A DNA stretch of 32,697 nt. Origin: Roseiarcus sp963755075 (lineage in GTDB: Bacteria > Pseudomonadota > Alphaproteobacteria > Rhizobiales > Beijerinckiaceae). The stretch covers positions 1-32,697 of the forward strand of contig CAVWKL010000216.1 in assembly GCA_963755075.1 (NCBI GenBank), written 5' to 3'. Numbering within the stretch: position 1 is the first letter of the stretch; each line of letters starts with the position of its first letter. Under the pieces are notes generated by a model. That model was given only the letters and a program-made list of their open reading frames with translations, ran no database searches and had not been told where the DNA came from. Positions 25,478 to 32,697 of the stretch are shown here, piece by piece. The position numbers were made by a program, and so were the translations under genes.

Positions 25478-26275
25478 ATGCGTCTCATCGACAGCCATTG
25501 CCATCTCGACTTTCCCGACTTCGCCGACGAGATCGAGGGCGTGGTGGCGCGCGCGACAGCCGCGGGCGTCGAGCGCATGGTGACGATCTCGACGCGCGTC
25601 GCCCGGGGCGCGCAAATCGCCGCAATCGCCGAGCGCTTCGATCCCGTCTATTTCACCATCGGCACCCATCCCCATCAGGCGGCGCAAGAGGCGGAGACCG
25701 ACGCGGGGGCGATCCGCGCCTTCGCCGCCCATCCCAAGTGCGTGGGCATCGGCGAGGCGGGCCTCGACTATCACTACAATTACGCGCCGGCCGACGTCGC
25801 CAAAAAGGTCTTCTGCGCCCAGATCGCGCTGGCGCGCGAACTCGAGCTGCCGCTCGTCATCCACGCGCGCGAGGCCGACGACGACGTAGCGGCGATCCTG
25901 CGCGAGGAGATGGCCAAGGGGAGGTTCAACGCGGTTCTGCATTGTTTCACCTCCTCGCGCGCGCTCGCCGAGACCGGACTGGCGCTCGGCCTGTTCGTTT
26001 CCTTCTCCGGCGTGCTGACGTTCAAGAATTCCGGGGCGTTGCGCGCGCTGGCGCGCGAGGTTCCGCTCGACCGCCTGCTGGTCGAGACCGACGCGCCGTT
26101 TCTCGCGCCCGTTCCCCATCGCGGCCGACGCAACGAGCCGGCTTTCGTCGTCGAGACGGCGCGCGTTCTGGCCGACCTCAAGCAAGTCGACGAAGCCGCG
26201 CTGGCGCGCGCGACGCGCGCCAACGCGCTGCGCCTTTTTCCCAAAATGGCGGTCGGCGCGGAAGACGGCCCATGA
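25478..26275 (+). CDS. TatD-family metal-dependent hydrolase
   Basis: A 265-residue TIM-barrel metal hydrolase. The metal ligands are seen as DSHCHLDF at the N-terminus, GEAGLDYHYNYAP (Glu of the bridging site), HAREADDD, HCFTSSR and the C-terminal ETDAPFLAPVPHRGRRNEP. These match TatD-type nucleases, linked in other bacteria to DNA repair and 3'-5' exonuclease activity. ATG 25478 has a GGGAG-like ribosome-binding site. It lies between metG and the metallo-beta-lactamase gene, with a four-base ATGA overlap to the latter. Confidence 0.94.
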   Translation: MRLIDSHCHLDFPDFADEIEGVVARATAAGVERMVTISTRVARGAQIAAIAERFDPVYFTIGTHPHQAAQEAETDAGAIRAFAAHPKCVGIGEAGLDYHYNYAPADVAKKVFCAQIALARELELPLVIHAREADDDVAAILREEMAKGRFNAVLHCFTSSRALAETGLALGLFVSFSGVLTFKNSGALRALAREVPLDRLLVETDAPFLAPVPHRGRRNEPAFVVETARVLADLKQVDEAALARATRANALRLFPKMAVGAEDGP

Positions 26276-27069
26276 GCCTGTCGCTGACGATACTGGGGTG
26301 CGGATCGTCGGCCGGCGTGCCTCGCGTCGCGCAAGGCTGGGGCGCCTGCGATCCCAACCACCCGCGCAATCGTCGCCGGCGGTGCGCGGCGCTGATCGCG
26401 CGTGAAACGCCGGCGGGACGAACGCTAGCGCTGATCGACGCCGGCCCCGACTTGCGGCTGCAGCTGATCGACGCCGACGTCGCCCGTCTCGACGGGGTGC
26501 TGATTTCGCACGAGCACGCCGACCACACCCACGGCATCGACGACATCAGGCCGATCGTCATGGCGATGCGCAGCCGCGTCGACCTCTACGCCAACGAGGC
26601 CACGTCCAAGGCGCTGCGCAAGAAGTTCTCCTACGTTTTCGAGACGCCGCCCGGAAGCTCCTACCCGCCGATGGTCAACGAGAAGCGGTTGGTCGCCGGC
26701 GAGCCGAGCGTCATCGAAGGGCAGGGCGGCCCGATTGCGGCGACGCCCTTCGAACTCGATCACGGCGACATCGCCGCGCTCGGCTTTCGCGTCGGCGCCC
26801 TCGCCTACACGTCCGATCTGAATGGGATTCCGGAGGCGAGCCGACGCTTTCTCGAGGGCCTCGAGGTGTGGGTCGTCGATGCGTTGCGCTACAAGCCGCA
26901 TCCCTCGCATTTCAGCTTGGAGGAGGCGCTGGCGTGGATCGAGCGGCTGCGTCCGCGCCGCGCCGTCCTCACCAATCTGCACACCGATCTCGATTACGAA
27001 ACGCTGCGCGCGCGCCTGCCGGCTGGCGTCGTTCCCGCCTATGACGGCATGCGCATCGAGGGATTTTGA
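26272..27069 (+). CDS. MBL-fold metallo-hydrolase, PhnP-like
   Basis: A 265-residue metallo-beta-lactamase fold enzyme. It begins with SLTILGCGSSAGVPR and has the zinc motif H80-E-H-A-D-H-T-H-G, LDHGDIAALGFRVG, AYTSDLNGI, and the late VLTNLHTDLDYETL. The N-terminal GCGSSAGVPR and C26-D-P stretch are shared with PhnP-type cyclic phosphodiesterases. The substrate is unknown; no phn genes are near. It is the last gene of the metG-tatD operon, overlapping tatD by four bases. Confidence 0.92.
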   Translation: MSLSLTILGCGSSAGVPRVAQGWGACDPNHPRNRRRRCAALIARETPAGRTLALIDAGPDLRLQLIDADVARLDGVLISHEHADHTHGIDDIRPIVMAMRSRVDLYANEATSKALRKKFSYVFETPPGSSYPPMVNEKRLVAGEPSVIEGQGGPIAATPFELDHGDIAALGFRVGALAYTSDLNGIPEASRRFLEGLEVWVVDALRYKPHPSHFSLEEALAWIERLRPRRAVLTNLHTDLDYETLRARLPAGVVPAYDGMRIEGF

Positions 27070-27240
27070 AGGTTCTTGCGGGCGAGCCGCGCTTGAGCCT
27101 CGACCGCTCCGTTCGAACGGAAGGGGCGCGCTCCTTGGCGTCGTGCTGGGACGTTGCGTTGATCGCGATATGACACTATCAAGGAATGCGCCAAGACCGC
27201 ATCAACGTTTTGGCCTGTGACACTCGGGGGGATCAAACCA

Positions 27241-27618
27241 ATGCGCCGTTCGCTATTGATTGCCGCTGGCCTCGCCAGCTTCGGAGTTTTCGCATCCTAC
27301 GCGACCGTGGCCTCCGCCGCCGAATACGGCGCCATCGCCTACGACGGCGGGACGGGCAGGTGGGGGGATAGCTGGCACTACGCCTCGGTGGCGGCGGCCA
27401 ACGGCCGAGCGCTCAGTGAATGCGCCACGGGCCGCTGCAAGATCGTCATCGAGATCGGCCCGGGCCAATGCGGGGCGCTGGCGACCGCGCCGAATCCGAC
27501 GGGTTGGGGCGCGGCGACGCGCGGCTCGCGCGCCGCCTCGGAGCTCGGCGCCATGCAGGCCTGCCAGAACGCCAATTCCGGCCAGTGCAAGGTGGTGATG
27601 AGCGACTGCAACAAGTAA
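27241..27618 (+). CDS. Secreted DUF4189 protein
   Basis: A 125-residue protein with a clear signal peptide (MRRSLLIAAGLASFGVF..., cleaved about ASA-AEYG). The mature part has AEYGAIAYDGGTGRWG, WHYASVAAANGRALSEC and six cysteines that fit three disulfide bonds. This is the DUF4189 pattern of small periplasmic or secreted proteins; no function is established. ATG 27241 is used; a GTG at 27217 in frame would only extend ahead of the signal peptide. It stands alone, 171 bases after the MBL gene. Confidence 0.9.
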   Translation: MRRSLLIAAGLASFGVFASYATVASAAEYGAIAYDGGTGRWGDSWHYASVAAANGRALSECATGRCKIVIEIGPGQCGALATAPNPTGWGAATRGSRAASELGAMQACQNANSGQCKVVMSDCNK

Positions 27619-27650
27619 GCCGAGGTCTCGCGCGGCGCCGCCAAGCGCCG

Positions 27651-28268
27651 TCACGGGCGCCAGTCGTCGGACTGTCCCCACTCGATCAGCGCAGCCACGT
27701 CGCAAACGCAGGCGTGGGCGTCGGCGAGGGCGGCCAGTTCGGCCAGGTGGAGATCCTGAGCGCTGACCACGCCGCCGGGGCGGGGCAGGTCGCGGGTCGC
27801 GCAGGCGTCGGCTGCGACCGTCATCGCGTAGCCCAGATCCCGGCCCGCGCGCACGCTCGACGAAACGCAATTGTGGGTCATGAAGCCGGCGAAGATGAGC
27901 GCCGCGCCGGGCGGCCCGGCCCGCTCGGCAAGGTCCGTCCCGGAGAATGCGTTGGCCCGCGGCTTTTCCACGACGGCCTCGCCGACGACGGGGGCCAAGG
28001 CGTCGACGATGGCGCCGCCCGCCTGCGACCGATCGAATAGGCCGCCGAGCTCGCCCTTGTGGGCGACGTGGACGACGCGCCCGCCCGCCTGGCGCGTCGC
28101 CCGCAACAGCCGCTCGGCCTGAGCGATGGCCGGTTCGGCGCCGGTCAGCGCCATCGGTCCCTCGAGATAGTCGTTCTGATAGTCGATCAGGATCAACGTC
28201 GCTTCGCCGAGCCGGGGCGGGCGCGGCTCGCGATTGGCGAGGGCGAAAAGGGTCTTCGGACGATCCAC
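27651..28268 (-). CDS. Isochorismatase-family cysteine hydrolase
   Basis: A 205-residue hydrolase. The catalytic triad is Asp29 in LILIDYQNDY, Lys102 in VEKPRANAFSG and Cys134 in GFMTHNCVSSS, with the cis-peptide-containing MTHNC. Members hydrolyse amides or enol-ethers, such as isochorismate, nicotinamide or N-carbamoyl compounds; the exact substrate is not evident. The start is GTG 28268, with AAGGAG about seven bases upstream. It is divergent from a LysR regulator 89 bases away, a classic arrangement in which the regulator controls the hydrolase. Confidence 0.92.
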   Translation of the reverse strand: MDRPKTLFALANREPRPPRLGEATLILIDYQNDYLEGPMALTGAEPAIAQAERLLRATRQAGGRVVHVAHKGELGGLFDRSQAGGAIVDALAPVVGEAVVEKPRANAFSGTDLAERAGPPGAALIFAGFMTHNCVSSSVRAGRDLGYAMTVAADACATRDLPRPGGVVSAQDLHLAELAALADAHACVCDVAALIEWGQSDDWRP

Positions 28269-28357
28269 GGAAAATCTCCTTGTGTGACGTGGGCGAGCCC
28301 GGTTATGACGCTCTGCGCCGACGCTGCACAATCCGAGATAATCCGAGGGAGTCCTGC

Positions 28358-29218
28358 GTGAACGCAGAGGGAGGCTGGGCCGACCTCGAACTCGCCCAGC
28401 GGATCGCGGGCGCGGGAACCCTGAGCGGGGCGGCGCGCGCCCTTCATGTCGACCAGACGACGGCCGCGCGCCGGCTGGCCGCCCTCGAGCGCCGTCTCGG
28501 CGTCACGCTTTTCGACCGCGTCGGGGGCCGTCTCGCGCCCACCCCGGCGCTCGGCGCCGTTCTTGACCGTTTGCAAGCGATGGACGAGGACGCGACGGTC
28601 GCGCTCGCCGCGATGCGCCGATCGGAAGCGGAGGCGCAAGGCCTGGTGCGCATCGCCAGCGTCGGCTTCGTGCTGGCGCAGATCGTCGCCCCGGCGATCG
28701 GCGCGTTCACGCGCGCTCATCCCGGTGTCGCGCTGGCGCTCCACGCCGACGATCGGCTCGCGCGCTTCGATCGCCGCGAGGCGGACATCGCCATCCGGCT
28801 CGGGCGCAGCGGGGACGATCGCGCGCTGATGCGAAAGATCGGCGAAGCGCGGTTTCGCTTGTGCCGCGCCGTCGGCGCGGCGAACGGCGCGGCGGCGCCG
28901 ATCGTCCGCTACAGCGACGCATTGGACCATCTTCCGGAAATGCGGCTGCTCGATCGCCTGCGGCCGGACGCGCGCGCGCTGGCGCGCGCCGACCGGCTCG
29001 ACGTCCTCATCGAGGCGGCGGTCGCGCTCGGCGCCGAACTCATGCTGCCGGAGGTCTGGGCGCGCCGCGATCCGCGTTTCGTCTTCGCCGACGACGCCGT
29101 CGCCACGCGGCCGATCTTTCGCCTTGTCCATGCCGATCGCGCCCGCGCGCCCAGCGTCGCCGCCGCGGCGCGCTGGATCGACGAGACTGTCGCGAGCTGG
29201 ACGAAGGGGTCGCCCTGA
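28358..29218 (+). CDS. LysR-family transcriptional regulator
   Basis: A 286-residue regulator. The N-terminal winged helix has LELAQRIAGAGTLSGAARAL and VDQTTAARRLAALERRLGVTLFDRVGGRL, the LysR recognition helix. The C-terminal effector domain starts around residue 90 and includes ADIAIRLGRSGDD. The start is GTG 28358 with GAGGGA upstream. It is divergent from the cysteine hydrolase gene and so is its probable regulator; LysR proteins normally bind the shared intergenic region and also repress themselves. The co-inducer is unknown. Confidence 0.92.
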   Translation: MNAEGGWADLELAQRIAGAGTLSGAARALHVDQTTAARRLAALERRLGVTLFDRVGGRLAPTPALGAVLDRLQAMDEDATVALAAMRRSEAEAQGLVRIASVGFVLAQIVAPAIGAFTRAHPGVALALHADDRLARFDRREADIAIRLGRSGDDRALMRKIGEARFRLCRAVGAANGAAAPIVRYSDALDHLPEMRLLDRLRPDARALARADRLDVLIEAAVALGAELMLPEVWARRDPRFVFADDAVATRPIFRLVHADRARAPSVAAAARWIDETVASWTKGSP

Positions 29219-29428
29219 CGCGCCTTTGACGCCGCTATGAAGAGGCTTTGCTAACGCGCGGAAAAAGCAAGATTATGCACGACCCCGCGAGCCCTGGAGA
29301 ATCGTCGCGTCGCCGGCTATTTTAGTTCCATAATATACATTATGCGAATCACGCTCAGCGCCCGCTGGATGCATTCGCCTGGCCGTCGCTTCCTTCGTCG
29401 GCGCGCCGCGGCAGGCCCGCGCGCTTGT

Positions 29429-29611
29429 GCGGCCGCGCATGAGCGCGACGTGCTCCGCCTCCGATGTTTCGCGGCGCGCGGCGACCAGCGGCTTGATCTC
29501 TTCCGCGCCGATGTAGCGGATCTGGTCCGCGCCATCGGTCGCGGCGGCGAAAATCGCCGCGGCGACCTGCCGCGCCGTCGCCCCCGCCCTCGAGGCCCGC
29601 GGCTTGGCGAA
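29429..29611 (-). pseudogene. Remnant of the C-terminus of a short-chain dehydrogenase/reductase
   Basis: The minus-strand frame reads ATARQVAAAIFAAATDGADQ, then IRYIGAEEIKPLVAARRETS, then EAEHVALMRGR. This resembles the C-terminal end of a group of SDR oxidoreductases, where a helix is followed by DGSDQLRYxAxEDIKPLV and RRETSEEEY. Nothing upstream in any frame gives the NAD-binding Rossmann part or the YxxxK catalytic site, and the sequence on both sides of the block is unrelated. It is therefore best read as a fragment left after deletion. Recognition is from memory of the family, so confidence is moderate. Confidence 0.55.
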
Positions 29612-29958
29612 AACCGCGTTGGCCCCCGAGCGCTTGCCAAAGGGAGATTGGGGACGACGAGATCGGAGACGAGGCGTCTGGAACAGGGAGAGGCGCCTGT
29701 CGGCTCGCTGACAAATCGGGCAGACATTTCCTTTGGGGACCGCTAGCGCCGATCTCGTCGTCTCGCGCACCATGCCGTCGCCGCTTTGCGTTAGACTTAG
29801 CCCGATCGGTCAAATGCTAAGGCGAGGCGGCCGTGCGCGAAAATGTCGCAGCTCACGCGCTCCGCGCCATCGCCTTCAAGCGCGCACGCACGGAAACCAA
29901 GGCGCGAAGCGGACCTCCCGCTTGTCCGCCCGCGAGGGCGTTGAGGCGTAGCGGCGGC

Positions 29959-29992
29959 GCCCCGCCCGCCGGCCTCGCCGCCGGGGCTTTTT
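29959..29992 (+). terminator. Probable Rho-independent terminator
   Basis: Arms GCCCCG (29959-29964) and CGGGGC (29982-29987) can pair, with a GC-rich inner segment that can fold further, followed by TTTTT (29988-29992). The T-run directly after a strong GC stem is unusual for this GC-rich DNA. No intact plus-strand gene ends just upstream, so the transcript it serves is unknown. Confidence 0.5.
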
Positions 29993-30031
29993 CGTCTGTC
30001 GATCGGCGCAGAGCCCCGCCCGCCGGCCTCG
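29959..30031. repeat. 19-bp exact direct repeat, one copy forming the terminator arm
   Basis: GCCCCGCCCGCCGGCCTCG occurs at 29959-29977 and again at 30013-30031. The first copy is the 5' arm of the probable terminator; the second lies 21 bases after its T-run. Both copies can pair with the same CGGGGC arm. A short duplication is the simplest origin. Confidence 0.85.
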
Positions 30032-30200
30032 ACGAAGCGCCCCTCGTCCATCCGGCCTCGCGCCCTGAGAAGCGCGGCGCATGCGCAGGGTCATGCGTAG
30101 TTTCCGAGGGTGGCCCGCCATCGAAGGCGAAGTTACGTTCGCGAGGCGCCCGCGTGTGGAGCTTTCACGCGGGCGGAAACTTGCCGAGGGGAAGACTGGG

Positions 30201-30437
30201 GTGTTCAAACCTGGGGACAATGTCAGGTTGAGGGGACCGCTTCGCATGCAGATGACCGTCAAGAGCGTGTCCGCCGCCGGCGTCCTGTGCGAATGGTCAA
30301 ACGCCGTCAAAAGCGGCGTGTTGACCGTTTCGCCGGAATTGCTGGAGGCGGTGATTACGCCCGCCTTCGGTCCGTTCGCACAAGACGTCGCCCGACTCGA
30401 AGCCGATGACCGTTATTTGCAAGCCGTGGCCACTTAG
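30201..30437 (+). CDS. YodC-like (DUF2158) small protein
   Basis: A 78-residue protein with one SH3-like DUF2158 domain: VFKPGDNVRLRGPLRMQMTV, then VKSVSAAGVLCEW and SGVLTVSPELLEAV. The family (E. coli YodC) has no known function; the fold suggests binding of a partner or nucleic acid. GTG 30201 gives the normal start MFKPGD and has GGGGAAG upstream. Longer in-frame extension upstream is Arg-rich and not part of the family. It is separate from its neighbours and ends 101 bases before the next gene. Confidence 0.85.
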   Translation: MFKPGDNVRLRGPLRMQMTVKSVSAAGVLCEWSNAVKSGVLTVSPELLEAVITPAFGPFAQDVARLEADDRYLQAVAT

Positions 30438-30538
30438 CCGGACCTCGTCGCCTTTGCCTCCGCGGCGCGATCGGGACGCGCTCGAATGGCCGCATCCCGT
30501 TCTTGTCTTGTTCCCCTCTCCGCGCTACGGTCGCCCCC

Positions 30539-30772
30539 ATGACCGACGCGCCCGATCGCCTCACGCCCGCGACGCCCGAAGACCTCGCCGACGCCCTCGC
30601 GTTCGCGCTGCGCTTCGACGGCCGGCGCAGGAAGCATGACGCGGGCGAGATCATGGCGCGGATCGTCGCCGAACGCCTCGCGAAGCACCTGGAGGTCGCG
30701 GGCTTTATCGTCATGAAGAGGCCGCCGGCAACGGGCGCGAGCGCGTTGGGGCGAGGGCATGACCGGAGATAA
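30539..30772 (+). CDS. Small conserved hypothetical protein
   Basis: A 77-residue protein beginning MTDAPDRLTPATPEDLADAL, followed by AFALRFDGRRRKHDAGEIMA and RIVAERLAKHLEVAGFIVMK. It resembles short hypothetical proteins seen across Hyphomicrobiales, where this same DLADALAFALR...HLE.AGFVVMKRPP pattern recurs; no function is known to me. It is mostly helical and basic, with no signal peptide or membrane segment. ATG 30539 is taken because it gives the conserved N-terminus. Confidence 0.8.
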   Translation: MTDAPDRLTPATPEDLADALAFALRFDGRRRKHDAGEIMARIVAERLAKHLEVAGFIVMKRPPATGASALGRGHDRR

Positions 30773-30841
30773 CGCGTTAGGGATCGTTACCCGTGTGCGC
30801 GAAGACGCGAAGCGGCTTCGGGCGCCTGCGCCTAGAGCCCG

Positions 30842-30867
30842 CCTGTCACTCGTTTGCGAGTAACAGG
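30842..30867. repeat. 11-bp inverted repeat with a 4-base loop
   Basis: CCTGTCACTCG (30842-30852) and CGAGTAACAGG (30857-30867) pair with a single mismatch around TTTG. It lies between the small conserved gene and the 3' end of the lone AT-rich gene, 43 bases past the latter's stop. There is no T-run, so a terminator role is uncertain; it may mark the edge of an inserted segment. Confidence 0.6.
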
Positions 30868-30909
30868 AACGCCCAAAAACCTCGCCCCCGTACGCGGAGC
30901 CGAGCGAAT

Positions 30910-32064
30910 TTAGGCACTTTCAGGATCATCAGTTTGCTTAGCCTCCCCGAATAGCGTATTGCGTATGATGTCTTTGAGCGACTGCGCCGCGTGTTCGGGC
31001 TTCTCCTTTTCCCAGAAAATTATCTGGTCTGACCCAACATCGAAATGGGGCGTATCTCGACCTCCAATTTCCTTGTTGTACATGTAAATGACGGGTTTTC
31101 CCAGCCCCTTCGCAAAACCCGCCTCCCAATACGCGCCATTGTTAGCGTGAGACAATTCCGCCACGACGAAGCGAGCATTCTTGATTTCCGCCTCTAATCG
31201 AGCGTGCAAATTGCCTGCCTGCGGGTTATCACGAAGCGGATTGCCAAGCGCGAAATCTGTCTGTTTAACAGCATCGACGAGATATTTCGGCAGCAGTTCA
31301 TCTTGAAAATAGTAATCTGCCCCATCAGGTGATTTGAACTTCATCGCAACAAAGCCAGCCCTACCATGTGTAATTCGATCTAATTCCTCATATTTATTCC
31401 ATCCCGACAGTGTCAACGAAATGTCAGAAACATTCCGCTTGCCCAATAAAGTTGTGCTCGCCCACGTTACATACAGTCGCCCTTGCGCCTCTAAAGCAAC
31501 AATCAGCGCGTAAAAATCACTCCACTCAGATCCAATCTTTGTTCCAATCCGTGCGCCAAGATTCTTAAGCTCGTCCCTCTCTTTCCCAACGGCAAATGTA
31601 TCCCCAAGGCCGGACAGTTTATCGCCAAGATACTTTATAAGATTGTCTGCTTGCTCGGCTGGCGATGGAAGTACGGCATACGTTAGGATATTCGTAAAAT
31701 CCTCCAGTCTTAATATCCTAATGATAGGAGCTATATCAGGTGCCTTACTTAGAACGTGACTGATAAGGGTACGGCATTCGTTTGTATTGGTCTTTATTTT
31801 AGATGCATACGCGCGTTTTCCCACCACCTCGTACAAATTGTAGACTGAATTAGACCTTGTATAATCCCGCGTTCCATAGGTCTTGATTTGCACTGCGTCG
31901 ATAGCTAGCGCCTTCTCAAGATCGTTCTTGTTTGCTAGGTAATAACTACCGCATCGAGGGCACACAACATGATCGAAGATAGCGGGGTCTCTTCCACCTT
32001 TCTCCGATATAGTTGAGTTGGCGCTGCAAACGGGACATGGGGCCGTTCGGGAGGTTTGCGTCAT
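30910..32064 (-). CDS. Zinc-ribbon and nucleoside 2-deoxyribosyltransferase/TIR-like domain protein
   Basis: A 384-residue protein with a mosaic build. Residues 10-38 have CPVC and CPRCG pairs (C10, C13, C35, C38), a zinc ribbon. A helical middle follows, with a winged-helix-like stretch around residues 185-230 that ends ISLTLSGWNKYEELDR. The C-terminal domain (about 237-370) reads GFVAMKFKS, then LEAEIKNARFVVAELSHANN, then GAYWEAGFAKGLGKPVIYMY. This is the nucleoside 2-deoxyribosyltransferase/TIR-like fold; Glu314 in WEAGFA is placed as the catalytic glutamate of that superfamily. Such domains act as NAD- or nucleotide-cleaving effectors in several anti-phage systems, so defence is a reasonable but unproven role. 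ATG 32064 is used, with GAGG six bases upstream; a TTG at 32076 is an alternative. The gene is clearly more AT-rich than its surroundings. Confidence 0.85.
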   Translation of the reverse strand: MTQTSRTAPCPVCSANSTISEKGGRDPAIFDHVVCPRCGSYYLANKNDLEKALAIDAVQIKTYGTRDYTRSNSVYNLYEVVGKRAYASKIKTNTNECRTLISHVLSKAPDIAPIIRILRLEDFTNILTYAVLPSPAEQADNLIKYLGDKLSGLGDTFAVGKERDELKNLGARIGTKIGSEWSDFYALIVALEAQGRLYVTWASTTLLGKRNVSDISLTLSGWNKYEELDRITHGRAGFVAMKFKSPDGADYYFQDELLPKYLVDAVKQTDFALGNPLRDNPQAGNLHARLEAEIKNARFVVAELSHANNGAYWEAGFAKGLGKPVIYMYNKEIGGRDTPHFDVGSDQIIFWEKEKPEHAAQSLKDIIRNTLFGEAKQTDDPESA

Positions 32065-32237
32065 GTGGAACCTCAAAAGATGCCTAACAACAGCACATTG
32101 TCATGCGTTAAGCCTCGAAATCGTGCTGACGCTTACACCGTAGCTCTTGGCGAGGTCTTGTCAACTCGCCCTTGGCGAGGCGCTTGAACGCCGAGGTTTG
32201 ACGCGCGAGGTCATTCGCGGCGGGAACGTGACGAATT

Positions 32238-32697
32238 TTAATTTGAAGGCGAATACCAATATCGATAATCGGCCGCCGCGGTCTCGTCGGTCGTCGGGGC
32301 TGTGCCGCGCGCCGCGTTGAGGATGCAGCGTCAGCGCGACGGCCACCAGCAAGTTGAGAGCGACGGTGTAGAAGGCGATATAGCCGGGAAAACTAAAGCC
32401 GCCGAGCTGGGGGATCGCCGCATAGTTTGCCGCGATCGCCATCGAGGTGCCGGCCACGGTGCCGACCGCCCATCCGATGAGGAGCGCCCAATCGTTGAAC
32501 CAGCGGGAATAGGCGCCGAGCATGACCGCCGGCAGCGTCTGGATGATCCAGAATTCCGCCGAGCAGCTGCAGCTGGATCGCGTATTTGGTCGGCACGAAA
32601 ATGATGAAGACGAGCGCGCCGAACTTGACGATCAGCGAGACCCATTTCGCGATCCGGGCCTCATGCCGGTCGGTCGGGTGCTCGTTGATGAACTCGC
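32238..32697 (-). pseudogene. MctP-like sodium:solute symporter, 3' part, with two frameshifts
   Basis: The gene enters from the right edge on the minus strand. Three successive frames give one family sequence. First is ARIAKWVSLIVKFGALVFII and PTKYAIQLQLLGGI (to about 32552). Second is WIIQTLPAVMLGAYSRWFND, ALLIGWAVG and GYIAFYTVALNLLVAVALTL (to about 32326). Third is ILNAARGTAPTTDETAAADY, ending at TAA 32238-32240. This is the C-terminal portion of the monocarboxylate permease MctP group of solute:sodium symporters. Each shift is repaired by removing one base (near 32551 and near 32325). It is either a real pseudogene or two assembly errors; the clean preservation of all three segments favours errors or very recent decay. 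Confidence 0.85.

Larger units (their letters stand above)
29219..30200. other. Gene-poor region of about 980 bp
   Basis: No intact gene is supported here. It holds a decayed short-chain dehydrogenase tail (29429-29611, minus strand), a probable terminator with a 19-bp repeat (29959-30031), and short chance frames. A 33-residue frame at 29843-29944 is open but has poor start signals. The region looks like a place where a gene was lost. Confidence 0.6.

Noticed and set aside
23770..25578. 602-codon open frame antisense to metG
   Set aside because: It is the complementary shadow of a highly conserved gene, without motifs of its own.
29843..29944. 33-codon open frame ending 15 bases before the probable terminator
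   Set aside because: No well-spaced ribosome-binding site for the ATG and no recognisable sequence; a GTG at 29833 in another frame would read through the terminator.

Overview
The window looks like chromosome from a high-GC alphaproteobacterium of the order Hyphomicrobiales, probably near the Methylocystaceae/Beijerinckiaceae. This rests on gene content and order: a PpiD-type isomerase divergent from tpiA, secG, a DUF1467 gene, the run rlpA - PBP5-like - tmk - holB - metG - tatD - metallo-beta-lactamase, an NDUFS4-type complex I subunit, and very GC-rich codon use. The assignment is inference; there is no rRNA gene to fix it.

Layout. 1-4.3 kb: 5' part of a SurA/PpiD-like isomerase, divergent tpiA, a DeoR regulator with an MFS transporter (minus strand), and a DUF1810 gene. 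4.4-8.4 kb: secG, DUF1467, a COQ10/RatA START-domain gene, convergent cinA/pncC-type amidase, aspS (with an apparent one-base frameshift) and a DUF6489 gene. 8.8-15.4 kb: a cell-surface polysaccharide cluster with two GT4 glycosyltransferases, a nucleotide-sugar epimerase, a membrane GT39/ArnT-like transferase, a CgeB-like transferase and a frameshifted fragment of a second CgeB-like gene. 15.4-18.3 kb: tRNA-Pro(TGG) followed by an AT-richer island holding an MT-A70 DNA methyltransferase, an unrecognised 365-aa protein and a PIN-domain nuclease, all on the minus strand. 18.3-19.5 kb: complex I accessory subunit, tRNA-Arg(TCT) and a DxD glycosyltransferase-like gene with a probable CTG start. 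19.6-27.1 kb: a tightly packed housekeeping operon (rlpA, PBP5-like, tmk, holB, metG, tatD, MBL). 27.2-30.8 kb: a secreted DUF4189 protein, a cysteine hydrolase divergent from a LysR regulator, a remnant of a short-chain dehydrogenase, a probable terminator and two small conserved genes. 30.9-32.1 kb: a lone AT-rich gene for a zinc-ribbon plus nucleoside-deoxyribosyltransferase/TIR-like protein. 32.2-32.7 kb: 3' part of an MctP-like sodium:solute symporter with two frameshifts.

How the genes work together: the 20-27 kb operon joins envelope maintenance (RlpA, PBP5-like) with replication (thymidylate kinase, delta' clamp-loader subunit) and translation (MetRS). The 9-15 kb genes probably assemble or decorate a surface glycan. 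The 15.5-17.9 kb trio and the 30.9 kb gene are the best candidates for accessory, possibly anti-phage, systems.

Two cautions. First, four apparent frameshifts (aspS, the PBP5-like gene, and two in the symporter) are all best explained by one extra base, which is the pattern of assembly indels, so none should be taken as biology without read support. Second, the PBP5-like protein independently lacks its catalytic serine and its KTG motif, which a sequencing indel cannot explain.
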